Below, piece by piece: positions 58,472-61,728 of a stretch of DNA of 64,000 nucleotides. Source of the stretch: Hetaerina americana (lineage: Eukaryota; Arthropoda; Insecta; Odonata; Calopterygidae); NCBI GenBank assembly GCA_022747635.1, contig JAKTNV010000023.1, positions 4,427,848-4,491,847 on the forward strand, given 5' to 3'. The first letter of the stretch is position 1, and the number at the start of each line of letters is the position of its first letter. The notes below the pieces were generated by a model. It had not been told where the DNA came from. It did not search any database and saw only the letters and a list, made by a program, of their open reading frames with translations. Made by a program: the position numbers and the translations under genes.

Positions 58472-59533
58472 GAGTATATATACTCGTGTATATATATATA
58501 TATATATTTATTTATTTATGTATTTATTTATTTATTTATTTATAAAATTAAATTTCTTTATTTATCTAAGGGAAAAGCATTGAGTAAGTATTTAAGGGCT
58601 TAACATAATTTTATATTTGATATCACCTTTCAGGATTTCCCTTTTTGGATCATCTATGAATCTATTGAGGAATTCTATGTAGAAAATTCAGGAATTATAT
58701 TTTCCCTTTTATGGTTGGCCAATCATAAAGCATTAAATGATTTTTGTCTTCTTGTCGAGAAAAACATTCCTCAGATGTTGGAGGTTAGTTTTGTTGTTGT
58801 ACAGTTTTTATTACTTAATTGAGTAAAGATGTGACTTACTTTTTTATGATACTTTTCAGGATCACTCAGCAATTGCAATAACTCTAGCAATGAGCCAATA
58901 TTGGCACATGGAAAATGAGGAACATTTGTCCATGAACAAAGCAATATCTGTCCTTGATCAAGTTTTTAAGGTTTACCCAGATGCAAATCTTTATAAGTTT
59001 CTATCATCCGATAATAATTCAATTTTATACAGAATGTTCAGATTATTCCATGATGAAAGTAAAATAACCACTGTTGCTGGAGATGGCATATTTGCCTTTT
59101 GCTGCCATAAATTATGCTATCCTGAAAGAAGATCATACCATTACTCCAATGACATGATTGATAAATTATTTCATCAATTGTTCCTTTGGAACACAGGGAG
59201 AAATGAAGTTAAGTACATTAATTATCTTCTTGGAGAATCTCCTAGTCATATCCGTCATGTGTTATTAAATTTAGCAAATGACGTGATGATTTCACAAACA
59301 CCATGTACTGCCATCACGGCACTTGTGGCAATCCAGTTCTATGTGGAGTACATGATTGGAAATATGGTGGAGATTCAAAGTGTAAGGGAAAGGATGAATG
59401 CTACAAATATAATCACAGGTCTTATCAGAGATACCTCTTTTTCACTTATAAGAATAATAAAGAAGTGGAGCAGTGCTGAAAATGATACTGTCCTTGCTCT
59501 GGGATTCCTATACCTGAATAAGAATCTAATTGA
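809..59533 (+). CDS. ATM: ATM-type PI3K-related protein kinase gene, internal part of the N-terminal solenoid (spliced, 14 exons)
   Basis: Joined exons: 809-937, 1574-1722, 2499-3188, 7506-7723, 10220-10303, 15775-15870, 15981-16075, 22834-22978, 26616-26773, 38967-39191, 42156-42306, 53591-53709, 58634-58783, 58860-59533. Every junction has GT-AG borders and the phases match at all 13 introns, leaving one open frame of about 1,027 codons with no stop. ATM is known as the nuclear kinase that signals DNA double-strand breaks; this part forms alpha-helical (HEAT-like) repeats that bind partners and has no catalytic residues. The call rests on the last three exons: the segment FPFWIIYESIEEFY followed by LLGESPSHIRHVLLNLAND and LIRDTSFSLI matches, in order, human ATM motifs I recall as FPFILLNYTNIEDFY, ILSKSPDSYQKILLAI and VLRDVIYTLI. 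ATR and DNA-PKcs are less likely because they lack this ordered set. Both gene ends lie outside the window. Confidence 0.88.
1574..1722 (+). CDS. ATM: ATM exon (solenoid), phase 0 to 2
   Basis: 49 codons plus 2 nt. Acceptor ACAATAG; donor GA|GTGAGA. It encodes a leucine-rich helical stretch (LQPLCEGVLADPDLQTLAAV) followed by a polar Asn/Gln-rich tail ending SVSDNE. An earlier donor-like GGTAATC at 1685/1686 would break the phase with the next exon; the donor at 1722/1723 restores it. Confidence 0.68.
1735..2010 (+). mobile_element. Decayed mariner transposase fragment
   Basis: The + strand reads IRELAEVCGILSGSHHQI...KLRKHHVAAKP, which matches the helix-turn-helix segment of mariner transposases, followed by remains of the residues before the first catalytic Asp. 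Stops and frameshifts interrupt it. No terminal repeats were found. It lies wholly in an ATM intron. Confidence 0.55.
2499..3188 (+). CDS. ATM: ATM exon (large solenoid exon), phase 2 to 2
   Basis: 690 bp, about 230 codons, the largest exon here. The acceptor has a strong tract (TTTCCCTCTTTCTTTTGCAG) and the donor is ACCAG|GTAGGT. The frame runs from AIGLNRSEDSAQKF to TPASAQIT and is all-helical in appearance. The phase-2 end (AG) plus T from the next exon makes a Ser codon. No catalytic motifs, as expected for the N-terminal region. Confidence 0.88.
3189..3890. other. ATM intron sequence, nothing recognised
   Basis: AT-rich intron. A short inverted match flanks position 3780 (GCCACTAGCAATGCTAGTGGC), which could be the edge of an old transposon, but no partner was found. 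Confidence 0.3.
3890..4610 (+). mobile_element. Mariner-family transposon, internally deleted and decayed
   Basis: The + strand carries the N-terminal region (QQIIIRFFCDEL, then HFKDGQLGAIDYARPGRPS and SLVLTNRQKTVRMIA) and then jumps to the second catalytic block (DHGNSPAHSV, normally HDNAPAHS). It next reads the third block as HPPYQPDLTRCNISYS, with Asn in place of the usual third Asp, and ends with WKRRWNKSIVTNVEYFEG and a stop near 4561. The stretch with the first catalytic Asp is missing. Several frameshifts and stops. Inert. Ends not defined. Confidence 0.75.
4830..5337 (+). mobile_element. Second decayed mariner fragment (different lineage)
   Basis: The + strand contains GRPSTSKTD near 4855, then HSPDLAPQDFFLFPWFK (third catalytic block; the Asp is intact) and a C-terminus ending PEYYFEEF with a TAA near 5268. 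The end, ACTTTTGGAAATCACCCTGTA, looks like a mariner terminal repeat; its left partner is missing. Most of the transposase core is deleted. Confidence 0.72.
5338..7505. other. ATM intron, nothing recognised
   Basis: About 2.2 kb of AT-rich intron. The 84-codon open frame at 6253-6507 on the minus strand resembles no family I know. A thymine-rich tract just before 7506 is the acceptor tract of the next exon. Confidence 0.4.
7506..7723 (+). CDS. ATM: ATM exon (solenoid), phase 2 to 1
   Basis: 218 bp, about 73 codons, from SLMDTFNAILENLADLLEAI to IIMALLTERAG. Two to three amphipathic helices typical of HEAT-like repeats. Acceptor TTTTGCAG, donor GCAG|GTGAGA. Confidence 0.9.
7724..10219. other. 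ATM intron, nothing recognised
   Basis: 2.5 kb of AT-rich sequence with many short A/T runs. I see no transposase, RT or terminal-repeat signal on either strand. Confidence 0.4.
10220..10303 (+). CDS. ATM: ATM exon (solenoid), phase 1 to 1
   Basis: 84 bp, 28 codons, reading AALIDASPHYIRLSPDKKY then FSGTSLNFT. Acceptor ATTACAG, donor CACAG|GTAAAT. A short exon supported by splice sites and phase with both neighbours. Confidence 0.8.
10983..11004. repeat. (TA)n microsatellite
   Basis: About 11 uninterrupted TA units inside an ATM intron. Confidence 0.9.
11228..11510. repeat. Direct repeat of about 30-40 bp, 230 bp apart, first copy followed by an inverted match
   Basis: The segment TTTGACATTTAGATGGCATGG plus CTGTCAT occurs near 11243 and again near 11472, both preceded by CTCATAT. 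After the first copy, GATGACAATGATCATGCCATC is an imperfect reverse complement, so the area could fold. The nature of the element is unknown. Confidence 0.5.
11511..14500. other. ATM intron with unassigned, probably old repeat sequence
   Basis: A purine-rich stretch (about 11520-12010) rich in GGA/GAA is followed by mixed sequence. A minus-strand open frame at 12170-12352 (reading HPNTHLILSCLENKPKLHPW) has a protein-like look but no family is recognised. The stretch 13560-14300 is pyrimidine-rich and could be a very decayed antisense LINE; no motif confirms this. Confidence 0.3.
14510..14720 (+). repeat. GC-rich insert with a tRNA-like A box, possible SINE
   Basis: A sharply GC-rich block (14515-14690) in AT-rich intron. 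It includes TAGGTCAGTCGATTGAGC near 14614, which resembles a tRNA A box. A clear B box is not seen, so a tRNA-derived SINE is only possible. Confidence 0.3.
15775..15870 (+). CDS. ATM: ATM exon (solenoid), phase 1 to 1
   Basis: 96 bp, 32 codons: DYHSILDSDIFLHDTALIIL followed by GTKIMGGFSCKY. Acceptor TTTTTCAG, donor TATG|GTGAGT. Separated from the next exon by only 110 bp. Confidence 0.87.
15981..16075 (+). CDS. ATM: ATM exon (solenoid), phase 1 to 0
   Basis: 95 bp, 32 codons: GNSSYYSHQIEVLHYFLEEK followed by PTEIGFPLSFQM. Acceptor ATTTCAG, donor ATG|GTTAGT. Confidence 0.87.
16380..19105 (-). mobile_element. Decayed LINE (APE-type, RTE/R1-like), 3' half to endonuclease, antisense to ATM
   Basis: Minus-strand remains in order: endonuclease-side sequence (18400-19100), RT N-terminal block at 17448-17702 (FKRALRQIKSNKAMGADNMNAELLKN, normally ...DNKATGVDGIPAELLK), and the RT-distal tail at about 16400-16700 (NGIGMLDGIERRRKYMELKR). 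Reading frames are heavily broken. The stretch 18500-18600 is similar to 44020-44130, a second copy. The 5' part continues beyond the mariner at 20889-21480. Confidence 0.7.
19106..20888 (+). mobile_element. Mariner transposon inserted in the LINE, decayed, with an internal insertion
   Basis: Left end GGGAAGGTCCAAAAGCACCTGG and right end GGTCGTGTACTTTAGTGATTACCC are imperfect inverted repeats. The + strand transposase remnant reads TVKKIHLVLLDDR..., ISKNVVHCILTENLNMRKLC, then after an insertion ETWVHYFTLKTKE-like sequence, KKTKTISSAGKVMVSVFWDA, HGIMFIDYLEKGKVST and NNAPAHKFLIAM. The first Asp block has decayed to MEDTRVHYF. Without the insertion (about 19690-20215) the element would be near 1.25 kb, the usual mariner length. 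The minus-strand fragment at 57590-58030 belongs to the same lineage. Confidence 0.78.
19690..20217. repeat. Insertion inside the mariner carrying three degenerate tandem units of 87-97 bp
   Basis: Three related segments align around CTAGGAAAGGGTGG (19982), CTTGGGAAAGATGATTG (20079) and CTTGGGAGAGATAATCATT (20166), each followed by a GGGT/GAGT...CCCACACTAC-like stretch. The block interrupts the transposase between its helix-turn-helix part and its first catalytic Asp. Source unknown. Confidence 0.6.
20889..21480 (-). mobile_element. 5' part of the decayed LINE, continuation across the mariner
   Basis: Similar to 46000-46570: both contain, on the + strand, CAACATTGTCCTAAC and nearby TTCAGTTCC/CGAGTTCC. 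On the minus strand the second copy decodes as TENVRTMLETDKLETSEQEK, the usual start of the endonuclease of this LINE group (WNVRTMLQ...GKLENIKQE). The distal part (21230-21480) matches the 46300-46580 leader region. Confidence 0.62.
22020..22450 (-). mobile_element. LINE endonuclease fragment
   Basis: Minus-strand reading LVKINSRPIGFKIIQVCHQP resembles the endonuclease core of APE-type LINEs (...KPFNIVVIQVYAPT). The Asp/His catalytic part is not preserved. Short and decayed. Confidence 0.55.
22834..22978 (+). CDS. ATM: ATM exon (solenoid), phase 0 to 1
   Basis: 145 bp, 48 codons, LMGFLYFPIKKLAISKDFLS through LQIFLSILE. Acceptor TGTTATAG, donor GAAG|GTTAGT. Confidence 0.88.
24211..24312. repeat. 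26-bp minisatellite, four units
   Basis: Units start at 24211, 24237, 24263 and 24289, each close to GTAACTTAACAACTGACCTG plus TAAATT. Units differ at one to three positions, so the array is recent or maintained. Confidence 0.9.
24960..25720 (-). mobile_element. Decayed LINE RT fragment
   Basis: Minus strand reads LSKIMEHKIVSS-like sequence, then HLDNQELSIKNQ, then LDFKDFDKVLLSKK, an altered RT motif A (normally DFSKAFDKV). Frames are broken. Antisense to ATM. Confidence 0.55.
25828..25882. repeat. (TA)n microsatellite, about 27 units
   Basis: 55 bp of uninterrupted alternating T and A in an ATM intron. Confidence 0.95.
26616..26773 (+). CDS. ATM: ATM exon (solenoid), phase 1 to 0
   Basis: 158 bp, 53 codons, GVAIKAEKNPSVQEVVIKHS through SMAVKVFRLLGCLIK. 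Acceptor TTATTTAG, donor AAAG|GTATTT. The following intron, 12.2 kb, is the longest in the window. Confidence 0.88.
27420..30045 (-). mobile_element. Decayed LINE (RTE/R1-like group), nearly full span, antisense to ATM
   Basis: Minus strand in 5' to 3' order: leader with the phrase GGCAATGGGAAACCAACACAG near 29900; endonuclease start at 29551-29799 (CRIGILNVRSLG...IDILGMSKINRG); endonuclease end at 29051-29299 (GKKLIEFCYEKNMAVANT...YTWKMPGDRTKYKIDYIL); RT motif NMLYYADDIAVVPE near 28140-28170; the following NMSINKKQPKILVCGREK at about 28020-28070; and the tail FETWHWERMLKIEWTDKVRN at 27627-27830. Frameshifts separate these blocks, so it is inactive. Confidence 0.8.
30046..31580. other. CpG-richer, unassigned intron block (first part)
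   Basis: Contrasts with the AT-rich, CpG-poor introns elsewhere: many CG dinucleotides, for instance in 30090-30240 and 31230-31400. Open frames at 30041-30247 match no family. Could be an unknown repeat or single-copy regulatory DNA; the sequence alone does not decide. Confidence 0.4.
31584..31875 (-). repeat. tRNA-derived SINE (tRNA-Gly-like head)
   Basis: On the minus strand the head (31872 to 31811) reads GGGTGGCTAAGGTACAGG (A box), then a CTTCCCACC anticodon-loop-like stretch and CCCGGGTTTAACTCCTGG (B box), closely resembling a tRNA-Gly with CCC anticodon. The body continues to GTAGGCTAATGCCGACGCCG and GCGCAAATGGCCTTAGCTG. The same body occurs on the + strand at 61605-61690, which shows a dispersed family rather than a lone tRNA pseudogene. 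Confidence 0.75.
31876..34236. other. Unassigned intron block, CpG-richer up to about 32900
   Basis: 31876-32900 keeps the higher CpG content of the preceding block; a minus-strand frame at 32384-32698 has no recognised motif. From 33600 to 34030 a minus-strand frame of 103 codons (33710-34021) is open but resembles no family I know; it may be part of an unrecognised repeat next to the LINE. Confidence 0.35.
34237..36944 (+). pseudogene. LINE ORF2 polyprotein: AP endonuclease plus reverse transcriptase, with one nonsense codon and a mariner-disrupted end
   Basis: An endonuclease-reverse transcriptase that would nick target DNA and copy the LINE RNA. The frame opens after a TGA at 34234-34236; CQNVRCLRNKITEIEA holds the first endonuclease motif, followed by LCLNEHWI and ICGDLNID, and a SDHQGI block near 34858. 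RT blocks follow: PVYKKGDKDDLANYRPIS, QYGFQSGKST, LSKAFDCVNHS, GVPQGSVLGPVLF and LYADDTTF (about 36216). A TAA at 36016-36018 breaks the same frame exactly where related proteins read LEYYGI. The last codons before 36987 come from the mariner, not the LINE. Otherwise nearly intact, so fairly young. Confidence 0.88.
36945..38280 (-). mobile_element. Mariner transposon (DD34D), nearly complete copy 1
   Basis: 1,336 bp. Inverted ends CTACCTTGATCAAAAA, then TCCCGGAAT two bases further in; flanked by TA on both sides (36943-36944 and 38281-38282), the normal mariner target duplication. Inserted in the CR1-like LINE. Nearly identical to the copy at 59735-61071. Confidence 0.95.
36998..38075 (-). 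pseudogene. Mariner transposase with one frameshift (copy 1)
   Basis: DDE transposase that would cut and paste the element. N-terminal part from MDLNLQKRTC (about 38075) carries the helix-turn-helix DNA-binding region (LEMLEKCFGNDSLKKT, LTIREIAEDLNIAYGSAQDI). Catalytic blocks are ITGDETWVYEYD, HHDNAPSH and SPDLAPCDFFLF, with 34 residues between the second and third Asp. The C-terminus is YFEGDNIDLDE. A 4-bp duplication (ACTTACTT where copy 2 has ACTT, about 37548-37556) shifts the frame between the first Asp block and the rest. The ORFs at 37548-38144 and 36998-37588 are its two halves. Confidence 0.93.
38445..38966. other. ATM intron between the LINE tail and the next exon
   Basis: AT-rich intron without a recognisable element. 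The acceptor tract TTTACAG lies at its end. Confidence 0.4.
38967..39191 (+). CDS. ATM: ATM exon (solenoid), phase 0 to 0
   Basis: 225 bp, 75 codons from INPKKKWPWLLNSWKNQITI to NYITNCCYM. The stretch LLLQGLDNPYAEVRMVIAEN is HEAT-repeat-like (compare a human ATM stretch recalled as DTDYRVRFFLARRI). Acceptor TTTACAG, donor TATG|GTAAGT. Confidence 0.92.
40060..41000 (-). mobile_element. LINE endonuclease-to-linker fragment (CR1/L2-like), decayed
   Basis: The minus-strand frame at 40737-40955 reads VIIFGNENWLSADIVDGEIF then FPKYFSIYRYEK, matching the endonuclease segment DIIxGTESWLxxDIxNSEIF. Further downstream on the minus strand KRYTQPTWYNANFREALRRQ resembles the linker before the RT. RT blocks are missing. 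Confidence 0.6.
41001..42155. other. ATM intron, unassigned, locally CpG-richer (41200-41560)
   Basis: No family recognised. The stretch 41220-41560 has more CG dinucleotides than average; the rest is AT-rich. The 67-codon frame at 41677-41880 has no recognised motif. Confidence 0.35.
42156..42306 (+). CDS. ATM: ATM exon (solenoid), phase 0 to 1
   Basis: 151 bp, 50 codons: KEPVFGEEQRENYIKVGIHC through FYVLRLMHNQDIDR. Acceptor CTTTCAG, donor AGAG|GTAAAT. Position and pattern fit the human ATM stretch just before the FPF-type anchor exon. Confidence 0.9.
42584..43309 (+). mobile_element. Internally deleted mariner derivative
   Basis: Left end ACAAGGTGTGATCAAAAAAG; right end inverted as GAAGGTGTGAAAAGACAGG. 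It keeps an N-terminal remnant (REQRVRVKFSFELEKSTTEA) and a C-terminal remnant at 43069-43263 (KSTLKGRRFGSIAGMKTNAT... to SQGMHFEGDQFD); all three catalytic Asp blocks are gone. Same lineage as the mariner at 44792-45956, which lies in the opposite orientation. Confidence 0.8.
43700..44789 (-). mobile_element. Decayed LINE endonuclease-region fragment (3' side of a mariner)
   Basis: Similar to the decayed LINE at 16.4-19.1 kb: 44020-44130 (GTGCAAATTGATAATGTTGTTCC) matches 18490-18600 (GTGTGAATTGATAATGCTATTCC), and 44680-44700 (GTTCTGCTTTTAC) matches 18905-18915. Continues at 45959 beyond the mariner. Confidence 0.6.
44792..45956 (-). mobile_element. Mariner transposon, decayed, inserted in the LINE
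   Basis: Ends CAAGGTGTTATCAAAAAAC and inverted CAAGGCATGATCAAAAAAA, flanked by TA at 44790-44791 and 45957-45958. Minus-strand transposase remnants: KFRLKLGKSATEIFGMIQQD and SQCFEWYSCLKSGRTSKDED (45497-45730), ANYSLTVKEIVEEVNISLD, and VKVMLMCFFVWQGLIHYEDV followed by PQGQTVNKDLYSKVMKRLRV (45005-45202). Part of the region after that, including the second and third Asp blocks, is deleted; total length is 1,165 bp. Confidence 0.82.
45959..46580 (-). mobile_element. 5' end of the decayed LINE (continuation)
   Basis: Minus strand reads TENVRTMLETDKLETSEQEK, the start of the endonuclease, near 46040-46110, preceded by the leader region shared with 21230-21480. Confidence 0.65.
46837..46916. repeat. 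Short tandem array in the LINE 3' UTR
   Basis: Imperfect units of AACAATATGAACACAAA (about 12-22 bp apart), four to five copies, between the ORF2 end and the LINE 3' end. Confidence 0.7.
46962..49810 (-). pseudogene. LINE ORF2: AP endonuclease plus reverse transcriptase, one frameshift
   Basis: The frame follows ORF1's TGA directly. LNVLHQNIQCVRNKVFELEA gives the first endonuclease motif, then LCLSEHWLS, ICGDFNIDF and the SDHKAI block. RT blocks: KALFKKGEKENIENYRPISL, QFGFRRNKSI, LKKAFDRVNHG, GVPQGSILGPLLF and LFADDTNLIF. The main frame ends at 47447; a one-base shift near 47465-47490 moves the rest (LRTIYFGYVQSLLNYGIPFW to 46962) into another frame. There is no ATG upstream of the catalytic Asn of the QN motif, so translation would need a route other than an AUG of its own. 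Confidence 0.9.
49811..50963 (-). pseudogene. LINE ORF1: zinc finger, coiled coil and SGNH hydrolase, start region frameshifted
   Basis: Order from the N-terminus: a PHD-like zinc finger (INCRLCGDWYHHKC ... VWYCSDRC), a coiled coil (ALRNELLVIKSINNELVKEN), a basic Ser/Lys-rich linker, and an SGNH/GDSL-type hydrolase with YSDSHGRG (Ser block), VLLGGTIDIY (third block) and HGLHLNKQGK (His block). Such ORF1 proteins are thought to bind LINE RNA and membranes or lipids; this is family knowledge. The likely ATG at 50963-50961 (MSYEC) is out of frame with the zinc finger, which is preceded by an in-frame TGA, so a small indel near 50930-50955 breaks the start. It ends with TGA at 49813-49811. Confidence 0.85.
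51073..51900. other. ATM intron, nothing recognised
   Basis: AT-rich sequence with ATAATAATA-type runs near 51145-51205. No element recognised. Confidence 0.4.
51900..53340 (-). mobile_element. Decayed LINE RT and 3' part, same group as at 16.4 and 27.4 kb
   Basis: Minus strand: DFKKVFDRGNWEKLLSIL-like motif A near 52870-52920; RRIRQDCPLSLALFNMYAEE with EIIKEV at 52560-52760; and a 3' part (51950-52330) aligned with 16440-16800 (shared CCCACATTTTAAAATCTTACAATA / CACATTTCAAAATCCTCCAATA-like stretch). Frameshifts throughout. Confidence 0.7.
53591..53709 (+). CDS. ATM: ATM exon (solenoid), phase 1 to 0
   Basis: 119 bp, 40 codons: GLGKRIFGLIGEELQADGKA through LIDKWIVLSDIK. Compare the human ATM stretch recalled as LDYLVLEWLNLQD just before FPF. 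Acceptor TTATTTAG, donor AAAG|GTAATT. Confidence 0.93.
53710..55740. other. ATM intron, nothing recognised
   Basis: About 2 kb of AT-rich sequence. Minus-strand open frames at 54501-54852 match no known family. Confidence 0.4.
55746..56496 (-). mobile_element. Mariner fragment, N-terminal half only
   Basis: Minus strand: LIKFCVKNKIKCADTFRVLN, AYGEATLDQNNIYRWYNML, a stop, then EGREDVNDEERPGCPSTMTT and ANRRITIRDVAEDLNISIGS. The first catalytic block reads RVTTGDELLVNGYDM. It ends at about 55749; the second and third Asp blocks are missing. The outer end reads ACAAGTTCTGTTCAAAA with TA at 56497-56498. A separate lineage from the other mariners here. Confidence 0.78.
56530..57480 (-). mobile_element. 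Decayed LINE RT fragment
   Basis: The minus strand at 57054-57266 reads LKLKKTLLGIISNCYHTQTC then PKDFEKSMIYAITNIGN, corresponding to the RT segment usually reading ...VPEDWKKSIIVPIPKKG. The flanks are broken; no YADD motif was found. Confidence 0.55.
57590..58030 (-). mobile_element. Mariner fragment, C-terminal part
   Basis: Minus strand: DALGTFTLTTLKREHL (normally DAKGI...DYLEKG), GHPSYSPHTTYTQINY (third block with the Asp lost), LFAGLKKNAGKNIKALNEEV and TEAYFEQKDKSYDKYEIKML, ending DDDYVNE at 57606. Same lineage as the mariner at 19106-20888, opposite orientation. Confidence 0.75.
58431..58542. repeat. (TA)n tract containing a 58-bp perfect palindrome, then (TTTA)n
   Basis: ACACGAGTATATATACTCGTGT (58468-58489) is a 22-bp perfect palindrome, and the flanking TA runs extend the perfect symmetry to 58450-58507. 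TTTA units follow at about 58507-58542. It lies about 90 bp upstream of an ATM exon. Confidence 0.95.
58634..58783 (+). CDS. ATM: ATM exon (anchor exon with FPF motif), phase 0 to 0
   Basis: 150 bp, 50 codons starting DFPFWIIYESIEEFYVENSG. This closely follows the human ATM motif recalled as FPFILLNYTNIEDFYRSCY; the rest (LVEKNIPQMLE) also aligns with a FPKILVNILP-like stretch. Acceptor CCTTTCAG, donor GGAG|GTTAGT. The following intron is only 76 bp. Confidence 0.96.
58860..59533 (+). CDS. ATM: ATM exon (solenoid), phase 0 to 2
   Basis: 674 bp, about 225 codons from DHSAIAITLAMSQYWHMENE to YLNKNLIE. Matches to human ATM as recalled: LLGESPSHIRHVLLNLAND with ILSKSPDSYQKILLAICEQ, and LIRDTSFSLIRIIKK with VLRDVIYTLIHYINQ. 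Acceptor TTTTCAG, donor GA|GTAAGT. The gene continues beyond the window. Confidence 0.95.
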
Positions 59534-59734
59534 GTAAGTATTTACTATCTTTCTTTAAGTGCAATTTTAAAGGGTTCCTTGAGGTATATCTTTCATTACT
59601 TTAATGAAATGTATAGTGATTGATTTAAAAATAATCAATATGTGTTAAATACAAATGCTGGATTTGATGGCCTCCCTAGATCCTTAATGCTTTCCGCCAT
59701 TCCTTCCAAGCATGCCATGAGCTTTCTTTGCATA

Positions 59735-61071
59735 CTACCTTGATCAAAAATATCCCGGAATTTATTCAGAAAATTAAAAATACAAGTTTATTCATCTAAA
59801 TCTATATTGTCCCCTTCAAAGTAATCCCCATCGACTGCAACACACTTATTCCAGCGCTTGATCCAATCCTCGAAACATTTTTTATATTCGGTTTTCGGTA
59901 TGTCCATCAGTGCTTCCTGCGATTTTTCCATTACTTCCTCTCGGCTGCTAAAACGCGTTCCCCGTAATGGTTTTTTAACTCGATTGAACAGAAAGAAGTC
60001 ACAGGGAGCCAAATCAGGTGAATTCGGTGGCTGTTGGATGGTATTTGTTGCATTTTTCGTCAAAAAATTACGAATAATGATAGCACTGTGCGACGGTGCG
60101 TTATCATGGTGCAAAATCCACGACTTTTCTGCCCACATTTCTGGTCTCTTTCGGCGAATTGCTTCACGCAAACGTCTCATAACGCCCAAATAATACTCTT
60201 TGTTTACTGTCTGGCCTTCTGGCAAAAATTCATGATGCACTACACCGTTGTAATCCATGAAAACCGTCAGCATTGCCTTCTTTTTTGACTGAAAACGACG
60301 TGGTTTTTTTGGTCTCGGCTCATTTGGTGAACGCCATTCACTTGCCTGATGTCTGGATTGCGTGTCGTACTCATAAACCCACGTCTCGTCTCCAGTAATG
60401 ATCCTTTTGATGAATGTGGGATCGGATTCAGCCTCGCAAATCATGTCTTTTGCGACGTCAACACGGTCTCTTTTTTGCATGAAATTGAGGTCTTTTGGCA
60501 CCAACTTTGCTGCTACACGACGGAAACCCAAATCATTAACCACAATGTCTTGGGCGGATCCATAGGCAATGTTCAAGTCCTCCGCTATTTCTCTGATGGT
60601 TAATTTGCGGTTATTGACCAACATTTCTTTTACTTTATCAATTTTTTCACCGACTTTCGATGTCGATGGTCTGCCACTGCGTTCATCATCTTCGATTGAC
60701 TCACGACCACTTCTGAACCGCTCGTGCCACTGGTAAACGACCGTTTTTTTAGAGAATCGTTGCCGAAACACTTTTCCAACATTTCCAACGTCCGTGCGCC
60801 ACTAAATCCGTTTTTTACGCAAAATTTAATACAAGTTCGTTGTTGCAAATTTAAATCCATTTCTGAAATTGTAAAAAATCGCCAACACACACAGAGATAG
60901 ATGTACTCTTGGCTACGTAACTTTTGCAAATGTCAAGTTATGACACTAAGATTTAAAGGGAATATCAACAACAGATGTACCAATTTAACAAAAAAAACAG
61001 AACTCAAATCGGAACGGAACAAATGGGAGCGCCACACGGCGGTTATTCCGGGAACTTTTTGATCAAGGTAG
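59735..61071 (-). mobile_element. Mariner transposon (DD34D), nearly complete copy 2
   Basis: 1,337 bp with the same inverted ends as copy 1 (CTACCTTGATCAAAAA...), flanked by TA at 59733-59734 and 61072-61073. Inserted in the ATM intron after the exon ending at 59533. Differs from copy 1 by scattered substitutions and small indels. Confidence 0.95.
59788..60862 (-). pseudogene. Mariner transposase with one frameshift (copy 2)
   Basis: Same protein as copy 1. The catalytic blocks GDETWVYEYD, HHDNAPSH and SPDLAPCDFFLF all lie in one 327-codon frame (59788-60771). The N-terminal part from MDLNLQQRTC (about 60862) is in another frame because a T run has 7 T here against 8 T in copy 1 (about 60743-60749), just after LEKCFGNDSLKK. 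Thus copy 2 is intact where copy 1 is broken, and the reverse. Confidence 0.93.
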
Positions 61072-61073
61072 TA

Positions 61074-61600
61074 TTTCCTTGCATTCTCTCAACCTGAAAG
61101 CTGCCAGCCTGATTTAAAGAAGGCCTAAAGCTAAAATCTTCCCTCATCTGTTTGTCATTTTAACTCAATTATATTCATATTATTGTTCTATTGTGCAATC
61201 CAAATGTTGTTTTCCTCTTGTGAGTGCTTCTAAAATAACTATATACTATTATCATCCCCTTCAAAAGGTTGTTATTGTTGTAGCCATTGATTTCCCTCTA
61301 TTGCCGTTTATTGTTGATTATTTCTCCCATAAAACTTTTAAAATCATTTATTTATTTATTTCTTGGTATTCCTTTCTTTCCAATTTTGTTCCCCTCCATT
61401 ATATTTCCCGCGAAGTTGTTAATTCTGAGACCATGGCTGATAAATTTCATTTTCATTTTCTTCATCTCATGTTTAATATTATTTTCTTCTTTAATTTCTC
61501 ATAATATTTCTACTCTGCTTTTTTGTCCATCCATCTTGGTCTTGTTATTCTTCTCCAAATCCGCGTTGTCATCCCTTTGAAATAAACCATTTTGCTCCTT
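61074..61600. other. ATM intron, possibly old LINE leader
   Basis: T-rich sequence with a (TTTA)n-like run near 61345-61360. Weak resemblance to LINE endonuclease sequence on the minus strand, not firm enough to call. Confidence 0.3.
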
Positions 61601-61604
61601 CATG

Positions 61605-61690
61605 AGTAGGCTAATGCCGACGCCGGGTTTCTCTCCACCGTTCATCCTTAATGGTGCAAATGACCTCAGCTTTTGGTCCCTTCCCTTAAT
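61605..61690 (+). repeat. SINE body fragment (same family as 31584-31875)
   Basis: Reads GTAGGCTAATGCCGACGCCG, TTTCTCTCCACCGTTCATCC, then TGGTGCAAATGACCTCAGCT, matching the minus strand of 31.58-31.70 kb. The tRNA-like head is missing. Confidence 0.75.
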
Positions 61691-61728
61691 TACTTCTACT
61701 ACTCAATGTTGAAGTTTTTAATCATATA

